From contig QCNA01000008.1 of NCBI GenBank assembly GCA_003213375.1, forward strand, positions 1-43,387: a stretch of 43,387 nt of DNA, in the 5' to 3' direction. Shown in pieces: positions 32,726 to 39,523 of the stretch. Positions within the stretch are counted from its first letter, which is position 1. The number at the start of each line of letters is the position of its first letter. The notes under the pieces are model-generated. The model did no database searches. It worked only from the letters and a program-made list of their open reading frames with translations, and had not been told where the DNA came from. The DNA comes from Prochlorococcus sp. AG-424-A03. GTDB lineage: Bacteria; Cyanobacteriota; Cyanobacteriia; PCC-6307; Cyanobiaceae. A program made the translations under genes and the position numbers.

Positions 32726-32842
32726 ATGAATATTTCCCCGCACCTATTAATTGATGCTGTGATATTAAGCGCTGCCCTTACGATAACTTTGGTATTAAGA
32801 GCAAAAGGTAATGCTGCCAGAAAAGAAAAAGAAAATAAATGA
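32726..32842 (+). CDS. Micro-operon gene 1: one-helix protein, 38 aa
   Basis: 'MNISPHLLIDAVILSAALTI' and 'TLVLRAKGNAARKEKENK': one helix and a basic tail. Its TGA overlaps the ATG of the next gene by four bases (ATGA). Confidence 0.6.
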   Translation: MNISPHLLIDAVILSAALTITLVLRAKGNAARKEKENK

Positions 32843-32979
32843 TTACTAAAGAAGAAGAAAAAGAATTTAAAAAACCTAAATTATATAGATTTTGGAACTT
32901 TCTTATTTATGGAAGTTCCATAGCTATTGGAGTTTTCTTAGTTTATTTATATTCTGCTTATGTCTTTATAAATAAATGA
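32839..32979 (+). CDS. Micro-operon gene 2: one-helix protein, 46 aa
   Basis: A charged start ('MITKEEEKEFKKPKLYRFWN') then one helix ('FLIYGSSIAIGVFLVYLYSA'). Both ends overlap neighbours by four bases, so translation of the three is coupled. Function unknown. Confidence 0.65.
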   Translation: MITKEEEKEFKKPKLYRFWNFLIYGSSIAIGVFLVYLYSAYVFINK

Positions 32980-33071
32980 CTTACATCTTCGGCATAGCGA
33001 TTACTTATGGGGTTGTAAGTCTTTTATTGCTTGGTGGGTTTGCATACTTTACTTTTAAAATGAGACGCTAA
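32976..33071 (+). CDS. Micro-operon gene 3: one-helix protein, 31 aa
   Basis: 'MTYIFGIAITYGVVSLLLLG' and 'GFAYFTFKMRR'. A single glycine-rich helix with a basic C-terminus, the size of small b6f or photosystem subunits, but not identifiable as one. Starts by a four-base overlap. Confidence 0.6.
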   Translation: MTYIFGIAITYGVVSLLLLGGFAYFTFKMRR

Positions 33072-33201
33072 TTTTTATATCTTTTCCAATAAAGATTTAT
33101 TAGATAAATTTTTTGATTTTTGTAGAGAATATCGACAAAAAATTCCACATCAAAAGATGGCTGAGATTTTAAGAGAATATGCAGATAGATTAGATGAATG
33201 A
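33064..33201 (+). pseudogene. Coding-like frame without a usual start codon
   Basis: The frame reads 'NKDLLDKFFDFCREYRQKIP' then 'HQKMAEILREYADRLDE' to TGA at 33199-33201: a coherent helical protein. No ATG, GTG or TTG lies before the internal ATG (MAEIL). It may start at a rare codon, depend on the upstream micro-operon (overlap of 8 bases) or be decayed. The gap from here to 33438 shows nothing else. Confidence 0.35.
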
Positions 33202-33438
33202 TAGATACTAGCAGACATAAGAAGGTATTAAAAGAATAAAATTTCTAGCAAAATTTATACAAAATTTTTTAAATTTGGAATAAATTTTTTGAAGATATTT
33301 TCCTTGCAATTATTCATAATTTGAGATTTTTTTTTGATCCTTAATCCGTACAATTTTGTTCCTCTTACCGCACACATAAAACTTGAAATTTACTATTCAA
33401 ATGAATTAGAACATAGTTGTAGTAAAGGGGTAAGTCTT

Positions 33439-33591
33439 ATGGCACTAAATGACACATTTACTATCCAAGAAATTAATTTGGATAAAAAAGACCTTTCATT
33501 TGATAATAAGCTCAAAAAAATTGAAGCTTATTGGAATAATGAATGTACAGAACATCCGAGTAACAACCATTGCAAGATTTTTTGTGATTAA
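33439..33591 (+). CDS. Small Cys-rich-tail protein, 50 aa
   Basis: The frame is open from 33334, but ATG 33439 has AAAGGGG 8 bases before it and gives a compact product: 'MALNDTFTIQEINLDKKDLS', 'FDNKLKKIEAYWNNECTEHP', 'SNNHCKIFCD'. The YWxNEC...P...CKIxCD ending resembles a mini-protein family I associate with Prochlorococcus stress islands; that recollection is unverified. Soluble. Confidence 0.75.
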   Translation: MALNDTFTIQEINLDKKDLSFDNKLKKIEAYWNNECTEHPSNNHCKIFCD

Positions 33592-33601
33592 AAACTTTAA
33601 C

Positions 33602-33647
33602 TTTTAGGTATTCTTACGCTTGATTTTTACATAATACCCGTACTAAA
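33602..33647 (+). promoter_or_regulatory. Promoter/leader cassette, copy 1
   Basis: TTTTAGGTATT, 3 bases, AC-CTTGATT, then TACTAAA with 15 bases between TTGATT and TACTAA. The same arrangement occurs at 36576-36621. TTGATT and TACTAA could serve as -35 and -10. The gene at 33678 begins 31 bases after the box. Confidence 0.6.
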
Positions 33648-33677
33648 GAATAACCAGAAAGAAAGGAGGCCAAGCAA

Positions 33678-33779
33678 ATGACTAATTTAGGTATAGAAAT
33701 TTTATTTTGGACAATTTTAATTTCTTATCTGGGATTAAGGTTTTCTCAAACTTGGAATGGATTCAAAAAACAGTATTAA
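33678..33779 (+). CDS. One-helix mini-protein, 33 aa
   Basis: AAAGGAGG at 33662-33669 is a perfect ribosome site 8 bases before the ATG. 'MTNLGIEILFWTILISYLGL' then 'RFSQTWNGFKKQY'. The N-terminus resembles the mini-protein at 35948-36106 (MTNLAIELL). Next gene follows 15 bases downstream. Confidence 0.75.
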   Translation: MTNLGIEILFWTILISYLGLRFSQTWNGFKKQY

Positions 33780-33794
33780 TTAGGAGAATAGAAA

Positions 33795-33941
33795 ATGAAA
33801 CTACAAACTCAGTTCACGGTTCCAAACAAAAAATTAAAAGATCTTGATTATGTTAAAAAAGTAGATTTTTTAGAAGAAATTTTAAATAAAGAATATATAG
33901 ATTATCCAAATCAAGAAGATTGCCTGGTTTGTTGCAATTAA
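33795..33941 (+). CDS. Small protein with CxxCC end, 48 aa
   Basis: TAGGAG lies 8 bases before the ATG. 'MKLQTQFTVPNKKLKDLDYV' then 'KKVDFLEEILNKEYIDYPNQ' and 'EDCLVCCN'. The terminal C-x2-CC may be a metal or disulfide site. Co-transcribed with the gene at 33678 under the cassette promoter. Confidence 0.72.
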   Translation: MKLQTQFTVPNKKLKDLDYVKKVDFLEEILNKEYIDYPNQEDCLVCCN

Positions 33942-34020
33942 AAAAAATTAAATAGCTGTTTTTTAAAAGTAAATAAATTTTTATTAGTATTTATAAATTT
34001 TCTAAAAGGGAGTTAGCACT

Positions 34021-34539
34021 ATGGAATTAAGATTCTTCCCAATAAATATTTTTAGAGAGACTCCAAAAGTCACATTCTTCGATGCAGGCATAGATAGTTC
34101 TAACGGTTCTGATGTTGTGATCCATTCTGGAGAAGCTATATCTCCTCCAGATGATTTAAAAGATGAGCAATATTACGTTCACAATCATCAAATTGACCAC
34201 AATTTAGTTATCACTGGAGAAAGGACATTTGTTTTAATAAATCCTTCCTGGGATGAACCTCATCATGTGATTTATTTAAATAGATCTATGGGAGCATTAG
34301 AAATTCCTATAGGAACTTATCACAGATCTATCTCAGGGAAAGAAGGTAGTATTGTTTTAAACCAACCCAAGAGAGATAAATTTTTTGATCCTTCTAAAGA
34401 ATTTACCCCTCAAAAGTTAGACAAAATTAATTTAATTAAGGCAAGAAAAAGTCCGCCTGTTTATTGGATTTACGAAAATAACAAAATCAAAAGAGTCTAT
34501 TTTAATCCTCTAGAAAGAAAAGTTAAAACTCTTGTTTGA
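34021..34539 (+). CDS. Cupin-like (double-stranded beta-helix) protein, 172 aa
   Basis: GGGAG lies 8 bases before the ATG. 'YYVHNHQIDHNLVITGERTF' and 'LEIPIGTYHRSISGKEGSIV' have the His pair and later His of cupin/RmlC-like barrels, and the C-terminal strand part ends 'YWIYENNKIKRVYFNPLERK'. It may be a sugar-nucleotide epimerase relative or a storage or sensor cupin; no substrate is evident. It is directly followed by the LOG gene (one base between stop and ATG), so they form an operon. Confidence 0.72.
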   Translation: MELRFFPINIFRETPKVTFFDAGIDSSNGSDVVIHSGEAISPPDDLKDEQYYVHNHQIDHNLVITGERTFVLINPSWDEPHHVIYLNRSMGALEIPIGTYHRSISGKEGSIVLNQPKRDKFFDPSKEFTPQKLDKINLIKARKSPPVYWIYENNKIKRVYFNPLERKVKTLV

Positions 34540-34540
34540 A

Positions 34541-35395
34541 ATGAAAAAACATATATCCCCTATTAATAATTTAAAAAACCTGAATTTAATTATTAATTCT
34601 GATACTTATAAATTGGCTCACGAAGATATTGGTTTACTTAGCCGAAATGAAATGCGTGGAGTCAGAATGCTTCTTGAAATTACTAAACCAGATTTAATCC
34701 TTGAAGAAAATAAAATTCTTTCAACAATAATTATTTTTGGAGGCGCAAGCATTACAGAAGAAGTAAATATAAAAAAGAGACTTGAAAATATAGAAGAGTT
34801 GCTTAAAAAAAATCCTAAATCGATACTTTTAAAACGAAATTTAAATAGATTAGAAAATTTGCTTCTTATGAGTCATTACTATCAATCCGCAAGGGAGTTT
34901 TCTAAACTTGCTTCAATTAGTAATCAAAATAAAAACTGTAATTCTCATGTGATTGTGACAGGTGGGGGGCCAGGAATTATGGAAGCTGCTAATAGAGGTG
35001 CATTTGAAGCAGATTGTAAATCTATAGGGTTAAATATCAGTCTGCCTAATGAACAAATCCCAAATGCTTTTATAACTCCCGGTCTTTGCTTTAAGTTTAA
35101 TTATTTTGCATTAAGAAAGATCCATTTTGTCATGCGATCAGTAGCTGCTGTATTTTTCCCTGGAGGTTTTGGAACACTAGATGAATTATTTGAACTATTG
35201 ACACTTTGTCAAACAGGAATGAAAACTAAAATCCCAATCATACTTTTTGGTCAAGATTATTGGAATAAGATAATTAACTTCGAATATCTAGCTGATCTTG
35301 GATTAATTGAAGATGAACACTTAAATCTTTTTCAATATGCAGACACTGCATCAGAAGCATGGAAAATTATCAAATCATCAAAAAAGTCAGCCTAG
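34541..35395 (+). CDS. LOG family protein (lysine-decarboxylase-like fold)
   Basis: 284 residues from ATG 34541; an in-frame TTG at 34532 would overlap the previous gene. Core motifs are 'VIVTGGGPGIMEAANRGAFE' and 'AAVFFPGGFGTLDELFELLT', the latter the PGGxGTxxE signature of LOG/TIGR00730 phosphoribohydrolases, which release free cytokinin-type bases from nucleotide monophosphates. The extra N-terminal helices (about 100 residues) make it the long bacterial form, often annotated as a Rossmann-fold nucleotide-binding protein. The substrate in this organism is unknown. Confidence 0.92.
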   Translation: MKKHISPINNLKNLNLIINSDTYKLAHEDIGLLSRNEMRGVRMLLEITKPDLILEENKILSTIIIFGGASITEEVNIKKRLENIEELLKKNPKSILLKRNLNRLENLLLMSHYYQSAREFSKLASISNQNKNCNSHVIVTGGGPGIMEAANRGAFEADCKSIGLNISLPNEQIPNAFITPGLCFKFNYFALRKIHFVMRSVAAVFFPGGFGTLDELFELLTLCQTGMKTKIPIILFGQDYWNKIINFEYLADLGLIEDEHLNLFQYADTASEAWKIIKSSKKSA

Positions 35396-35413
35396 AAAAC
35401 TACAAGCTGACTT
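35384..35413 (-). terminator. Minus-strand terminator overlapping the LOG gene end
   Basis: Perfect 8-bp stem AAGTCAGC/GCTGACTT with a 14-base loop; on the minus strand it is followed by TTTTTTGATG. It ends the mini-gene at 35436 and covers the LOG stop codon. The stem core GTCAGC/GCTGAC is the same as in the terminator at 22715. Confidence 0.8.
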
Positions 35414-35435
35414 GATAACAAATGTAGAAGAATGA

Positions 35436-35552
35436 TTAATAAGTATTTGATATTTTATTTTTCATGCTTTCAATCTTATTGATTAATTCATCTAACCATT
35501 CTGTATTATTTTGCTCTTGTCTTTTATGGCTTTGACTTTTTTGAGTACTCAT
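35436..35552 (-). CDS. Mini-protein of the NNTxWLDxLIN family, 38 aa
   Basis: Minus-strand ATG ORF: 'MSTQKSQSHKRQEQNNTEWL' then 'DELINKIESMKNKISNTY'. The gene at 36351-36458 encodes a relative ('NNTLWLDKLINQLEKKS'). A matching terminator stands 23 bases downstream. The opposite plus-strand frame at 35511 is a shadow. Confidence 0.72.
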   Translation of the reverse strand: MSTQKSQSHKRQEQNNTEWLDELINKIESMKNKISNTY

Positions 35553-35772
35553 AAATTTCTTACTTTTATAGTTCATTTAATATATCTTCAGAAATTAAAG
35601 GAATCAATAAGCAAAATTACCAAATCGATTGACAAAACAAGCTTTAGTAGCATTTCATACAAACCTAACCAACACAAATTAACTAAGAAAATCTAAATCT
35701 TCAGTTAAGTATTTTCTACGATGTTTTTATTTTAAATTCTGATTTGAATTAGGAAAGGGTATAGATATTCCT

Positions 35773-35880
35773 ATGGAAAAATCATTTCTAAATTTCATTT
35801 ATTGGATCTTGGTAAAATCAGCTGAAAGTTACTACGGAGATTCATTAAAAACAGAAGTACCTTATACACCTTATTTTTAG
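35773..35880 (+). CDS. Mini-protein of the EKxxxNFxYW family, 35 aa
   Basis: 'MEKSFLNFIYWILVKSAESY' then 'YGDSLKTEVPYTPYF', a paralogue of the product at 31337. About 60% of the first 25 residues agree by eye. Possible ribosome site GGAAAGGG upstream at 35751-35758. A hairpin follows at 35904. Confidence 0.7.
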   Translation: MEKSFLNFIYWILVKSAESYYGDSLKTEVPYTPYF

Positions 35881-35903
35881 TTTTGGTGGACTTTAACTTT
35901 TAA

Positions 35904-35931
35904 TAATAGATCTCTAGTTTGAGATCTATTA
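35904..35931. other. Perfect 11-bp hairpin after a mini-gene
   Basis: TAATAGATCTC/GAGATCTATTA with a 6-base loop (TAGTTT), 24 bases after the stop at 35880. No T run follows on the plus strand, so termination is uncertain; it may protect the mRNA end. Confidence 0.6.
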
Positions 35932-35947
35932 GTTCGGAAGTAATTTA

Positions 35948-36106
35948 TCAAAAAACACAATATGGGTTACTTATAGATTCACTACAAAATAATCTCTTAC
36001 GTTGAATTTCTTTTACTGATTGTGAATAAATTTTAGCGGTAAGGATTGCTCCAAAATTAACTAAAACTACAATTAGAAGAAGTAGCTCAATTGCGAGGTT
36101 GGTCAT
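35948..36106 (-). CDS. One-helix mini-protein, 52 aa
   Basis: AAGGAGG stands 8 bases before the ATG on the minus strand, an excellent ribosome site. 'MTNLAIELLLLIVVLVNFGA' then 'ILTAKIYSQSVKEIQRKRLF' and a short tail with two cysteines. The start resembles the mini-protein at 33678 (MTNLGIEIL). Confidence 0.7.
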   Translation of the reverse strand: MTNLAIELLLLIVVLVNFGAILTAKIYSQSVKEIQRKRLFCSESISNPYCVF

Positions 36107-36148
36107 AAGATTACCCTCCTTAAATCTATATAAAAAATCTATAAGGTC

Positions 36149-36184
36149 AAAATAGGTATTGAATAGAGTTTAAATTCCTATTTT
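36149..36184 (-). terminator. AT-rich terminator-like hairpin
   Basis: AAAATAGG/CCTATTTT, 8 bp, 20-base loop, directly after the last stop of the decayed gene on the minus strand. T-rich on both sides, so it could act in either direction. Weak. Confidence 0.4.
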
Positions 36185-36348
36185 TAACCATCGAGATTCT
36201 CTGGTAATAATCTAGGTTCACAATTTTCGACGCATTCTTATAGAGACTTTTCAGTATTATTCTTAATTACCCAACTACGAAGACAATCATAAAAGGCATA
36301 CTTGGGATCTAATTCATTTTTGAATTGTTAATTTCTAAATGTATTCAT
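36184..36348 (-). pseudogene. Small protein gene with two in-frame stops
   Basis: From ATG 36348 to TAA 36184-36186 a single 55-codon frame reads 'MNTFRN' stop 'QFKNELDPKYAFYDCLRSWV', 'IKNNTEKSL' stop 'ECVENCEPRLLPENLDG'. The stops are TAA at codons 7 (36328-36330) and 37 (36238-36240). The text between is plainly protein-like, with Cys residues spaced as in a small Cys motif. It starts 2 bases after the upstream mini-gene. Two independent nonsense changes point to decay. Confidence 0.6.
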
Positions 36349-36350
36349 GA

Positions 36351-36458
36351 TCAAACTCCCTTTGATTTTTTTTCAAGTTGATTAATTAATTTATCCAACC
36401 AAAGAGTGTTGTTGATCTTTTTTGTGCCTTTAAAGTATTTCGTTTTGAACGTACTCAT
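36351..36458 (-). CDS. Mini-protein of the NNTxWLDxLIN family, 35 aa
   Basis: 'MSTFKTKYFKGTKKINNTLW' then 'LDKLINQLEKKSKGV'; relative of the 35436 product. GAGGGAT precedes the ATG. Its 5' leader (36459-36530) can form a hairpin AATCAGT/ACTGATT and is G+C-richer than the surroundings. Confidence 0.65.
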   Translation of the reverse strand: MSTFKTKYFKGTKKINNTLWLDKLINQLEKKSKGV

Positions 36459-36575
36459 GTACTTATCCCTCAATCAGTGGGTCCAGCATAGGGGTGCTTA
36501 TTGAAATTTCCTAGAGCAAAAATACTGATTGTGAATATAGTGAAATATTAAAAACTGATTAATTTATAATTTATA

Positions 36576-36621
36576 TTTTAGGTATTACAACTCTTGATTC
36601 GTGTATATAACTCATACTAAA
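36576..36621 (+). promoter_or_regulatory. Promoter/leader cassette, copy 2
   Basis: TTTTAGGTATT, 3 bases, AC-CTTGATT, and TACTAAA after 15 bases, as at 33602. The downstream ATG is 25 bases after the box. A looser third relative may lie near 37310-37335 (TTGATT...TATATAAC). Confidence 0.6.
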
Positions 36622-36645
36622 TAATTTCTAAAAAGAAGGTTAATT

Positions 36646-36816
36646 ATGACTTACGGAAATCTAATTAAAAATAAAATTCAACATGTATTTGGTAATTTGT
36701 TTGATTCGTTATCTATTGAGAGAAAACTAACTGATGGTCAAATGGAATGTATGCAATTCGGTATTTGTGATTATGCTCCAAGACAAGTTGAGGAAGTTCC
36801 CTTTTTTCATTATTAA
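36646..36816 (+). CDS. Small two-cysteine protein, 56 aa
   Basis: AGAAGGT lies 5 bases before the ATG. 'MTYGNLIKNKIQHVFGNLFD' then 'SLSIERKLTDGQMECMQFGI' and 'CDYAPRQVEEVPFFHY'. Soluble, with Cys residues six apart. Driven by the duplicated cassette. Unknown family. Confidence 0.68.
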   Translation: MTYGNLIKNKIQHVFGNLFDSLSIERKLTDGQMECMQFGICDYAPRQVEEVPFFHY

Positions 36817-36843
36817 TTTGAATCAATTTTAAAGTAAGGATAA

Positions 36844-37158
36844 TTAGCTTCTCCTCACCCAATCAGGAGATCCACTAAACCAATCAGCAAGATCATCATT
36901 TTTGGGATCAAAATGATTTTCAGTTTCTAAGCCATCAAGGCCTAGATTCTGGATGAGTCCATTTATTCCATCTGATTTTTGCTTGCCATATCTCCTCAAG
37001 CTATTAGCTTTCTTAAGCCATGTCCATATAGTTGAATTATGTTTTGCAAGCTTTTCTACATAAATTCTTTCTTCCAATGCTACTGGTTCATCTAATGAAA
37101 TCCTCTTTACAATATCCTTAATTTTTAAACGAGTCTTGTTGGTTAGAAACATATTCAT
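36844..37158 (-). CDS. Conserved-looking soluble protein, 104 aa
   Basis: Helical with a basic first half ('TRLKIKDIVKRISLDEPVAL', 'YVEKLAKHNSTIWTWLKKAN') and an acidic end ('NDDLADWFSGSPDWVRRS'). It looks like a picocyanobacterial hypothetical and has normal codon use. Two ATG codons six bases apart can start it. Function unknown. Confidence 0.7.
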   Translation of the reverse strand: MNMFLTNKTRLKIKDIVKRISLDEPVALEERIYVEKLAKHNSTIWTWLKKANSLRRYGKQKSDGINGLIQNLGLDGLETENHFDPKNDDLADWFSGSPDWVRRS

Positions 37159-37408
37159 AAAAGAAGTTAATGATTTATAAAAGTTTTTTTTATGAATGTC
37201 TTGTCAATCTTTATTTCAAGAAAAAGTATTTTTTAGAGGCTTTTCAAGGACAAATATATGTATTTAGCAACAGGTACATTTATTTGGTAAAAAAGACTAC
37301 TTAATTTGATTTATATAACTTATACATAAACAACTCCTATATAAGTTTCTCTGCTTAATTTAAGATTTAATTTATAAAATTGAATAAGGAAATTTTACAT
37401 TTACAATC

Positions 37409-37443
37409 AATCTAAAATTAGAGGAACATAACCCTCTTCTTTG
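37409..37443 (+). repeat. Leader hairpin element, copy 3
   Basis: AATCTAAA then AGAGG-AACATAAC-CCTCT and TCTTTG, 27 bases before the ATG at 37470. Related to the copies at 29543 and 32632. The rest of the 311-base gap 37159-37469 is AT-rich with no further gene. Confidence 0.55.
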
Positions 37444-37469
37444 TTGACAAACTCTTTATTTAATCACTA

Positions 37470-38186
37470 ATGAAAGGTCAATGGACAAAAGTTTATAGTG
37501 GTGATTTACCTCTTAGATCTTGGTGGGTAGATTCAGGTAGTGACAGTAAATATATATCTATAGTTTTACCAGAGGTGTTTGGGATAAATCACTGGATAAG
37601 AAGTTTTTCTGAAAAATTAGCCTCACAAAACGTACCTGTATTAGCATTACCTCTTTACGGAAGAACAGCTCCAAAACTAGATTTGGGATATAGCGAAAAA
37701 GAATTGAAATTAGGAAGGCAACATAAAAATTTAACCACTTTAAAACATATTATTGAAGACGTTTCTGCAGCCATAAATTGGGTTCAAGAAAAATATCCAA
37801 AAAAGAAAATCTCAATTATTGGATTTTGTTTTGGGGGTCATTCAGCACTCATAGCTTCTTCGTTAAAAGGAATAGAAAGTACATTTTGTTTTTATGGAGC
37901 TGGGGTAACAGTACCAAGAACCGATACTAATTTTGCTCCTATAGACTTGCTTGAAAAAGTTTCTGGAAAATTAATTTTCATTTGTGGCTCTTCAGATGAT
38001 TTAATTCCCTTACAAGATAGATTAGAAATTAAAAAAAGATTTAAAAAACTAGATCCTTTAGAAGAGAGATTTATTTATGTCGAAGTTAAAGGAGCTGATC
38101 ATGGTTTTATGTGCGAGGAAAGAGAATCCTTCCATAAGGATGCATCATCAAATGGTTGGAATTTATTGATGAAAGAATTACATTAA
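37470..38186 (+). CDS. Dienelactone hydrolase family protein
   Basis: An alpha/beta-hydrolase of 238 residues with the DLH features: nucleophile elbow 'IIGFCFGGH' (Cys as nucleophile, near residue 118), acid in 'FICGSSDDLIPLQDR' and catalytic His in 'VKGADHGFMCEE'. The second block 'VPVLALPLYGR' is also typical. Family enzymes open lactone rings; the true substrate in a marine cyanobacterium is unknown. Confidence 0.9.
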   Translation: MKGQWTKVYSGDLPLRSWWVDSGSDSKYISIVLPEVFGINHWIRSFSEKLASQNVPVLALPLYGRTAPKLDLGYSEKELKLGRQHKNLTTLKHIIEDVSAAINWVQEKYPKKKISIIGFCFGGHSALIASSLKGIESTFCFYGAGVTVPRTDTNFAPIDLLEKVSGKLIFICGSSDDLIPLQDRLEIKKRFKKLDPLEERFIYVEVKGADHGFMCEERESFHKDASSNGWNLLMKELH

Positions 38187-38370
38187 TAAATTGCATGAGA
38201 ATGATTTTGATCAGTGTCTGCACTAATAATTTATAAAAATTCAATACCTTTATAAAAAACTTTTAAAAAATGGTTTTAGATTAAATCACTTGAAAAGTCA
38301 AATCAAGTACTGTCAAAAATGAAAAAAATAAATACTATAAGTCTAAATAATTTTCTAGAAATTCAAATTC

Positions 38371-38799
38371 ATGATGAAAAATTTTTTACTAGCATTTGTT
38401 TTTGCATTAATGCTTATCAACCCTAATATTTCTATAGCTGCAGAATCTCCCGTAAATGTACAAGAAGTCTTTGTTGGTTCTGAGACTATGGATGGAGATG
38501 CTCTTAAATACCCAAAAGGGAAAGCAGAAATAAGATTACAAAGAGTCGAGTTAGCTGAAGGAGGGATAGTTCCGCTCCACTCTCATCCAATTCCTTTATT
38601 AGGAAATGTTGAACAAGGTACGATAGTTGTCAAAAGACAAGGGATGGAAGATCTTATCTATACAGCAGGTGATACTTTTATAGTTGGTCCAAAGACACCA
38701 AAACATACAATGGGTAATGCAAAAACTGATAATGCAATAGTTTGGTTTGCAGCAATAGGAGCAAAAGATGTTCCAATTTTAATTCCCGCTGAGGGATAA
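38371..38799 (+). CDS. Secreted cupin-domain protein
   Basis: A signal peptide ('NFLLAFVFALMLINPNISIA', cleavage after AA) leads a single cupin: 'LAEGGIVPLHSHPIPLLGNV' then 'EQGTIVVKRQ' and 'YTAGDTFIVGPKTPKHTMGN', with the HxH...E...H metal set. It should lie in the periplasm. Two adjacent ATGs can start it. The following gene starts three bases downstream. Confidence 0.88.
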   Translation: MMKNFLLAFVFALMLINPNISIAAESPVNVQEVFVGSETMDGDALKYPKGKAEIRLQRVELAEGGIVPLHSHPIPLLGNVEQGTIVVKRQGMEDLIYTAGDTFIVGPKTPKHTMGNAKTDNAIVWFAAIGAKDVPILIPAEG

Positions 38800-38801
38800 A
38801 T

Positions 38802-39265
38802 TTGAACCTTGAATCAATTATTTTTGATTTTCAGTCAAACTACAATAATGAGCAATTAGCTACTTTATTTATGAAGTTAAAAAATATTTTAAAAACTACT
38901 GGGGCACTTCATATTTTATTGGGATTATTAATTATTTTCCTACTGATTTTTTCTGTTGAAACTATTGCAGGCAAAGCTTCAACTGAAACATTGCTTCTTG
39001 TTAGAGGTACTGCAGATGTTGTAGCAGCTAGTAATTTAGGAATTGGTTGTTTATTGATTATTTGTAGTTCCATAAGAGATAAAGCCTCTTTAAGAAAATT
39101 TTATCAGGTGAATTAGCTTTGATGTTTTGTTTTTTAGCAGTAGCTCTATTTAATACTTTTAACGCTGGGACAATTGTTGATGGAGGACCTCCTCCGCCTT
39201 TTTGGATTGTTTTAATAGTGAATCATCTTTTATGTATTTATGGATTAGTTAACAATAAAAATTGA
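38802..39265 (+). pseudogene. Four-helix membrane protein (DUF4345-like) split by a frameshift
   Basis: Frame 1 (TTG 38802 to TAG 39116, 104 codons) holds 'ALHILLGLLIIFLLIFSVET' and 'LVRGTADVVAASNLGIGCLL'. A different frame, open from 39083 to TGA 39265, continues with 'ILSGELALMFCFLAVALFNT' and 'VDGGPPPPFWIVLIVNHLLC'. Adding one A to the AAAA run at 39094-39098 would join them as ...SLRK-ILSGEL.... The joined layout resembles DUF4345-type proteins (four helices with a G-P-rich loop). It may be a true mutation, a read error, or two overlapping genes (second from ATG 39122). Confidence 0.6.
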
Positions 39266-39411
39266 AACTCCAACTCCTCCCACCACTTTTCAAACTATTC
39301 AAAAAAAGCACTTTCCTCTTATCTCTGAATCAAAATACCTGCCCTGTATTAGATGCTGAAGAGATAAAAAAGAAAGAACAGAAAGAAGCGATAGAAAGGT
39401 TGTATCCGTAA
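39262..39411 (+). CDS. Small basic protein, 49 aa
   Basis: TTG start overlaps the preceding TGA by four bases (TTGA). 'LQLLPPLFKLFKKSTFLLSL' then 'NQNTCPVLDAEEIKKKEQKE' and 'AIERLYP'. The charged helix and LYP ending resemble the tail of the 12423 product. Unknown. Confidence 0.5.
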   Translation: MKLQLLPPLFKLFKKSTFLLSLNQNTCPVLDAEEIKKKEQKEAIERLYP

Positions 39412-39523
39412 ATTTTTAAGGGAAATTTCTTTGGACATATATAGGAAGTAGCACGGTCACATTGCCCCCGTACCACCCCACGAAAACCACACATAGATAA
39501 CTAACAGTTAAAACTTAAAACAA

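Noticed and set aside
35511-35696. Plus-strand 61-codon frame
   Set aside because: Overlaps antisense the mini-gene at 35436, which has a paralogue and a matching terminator.
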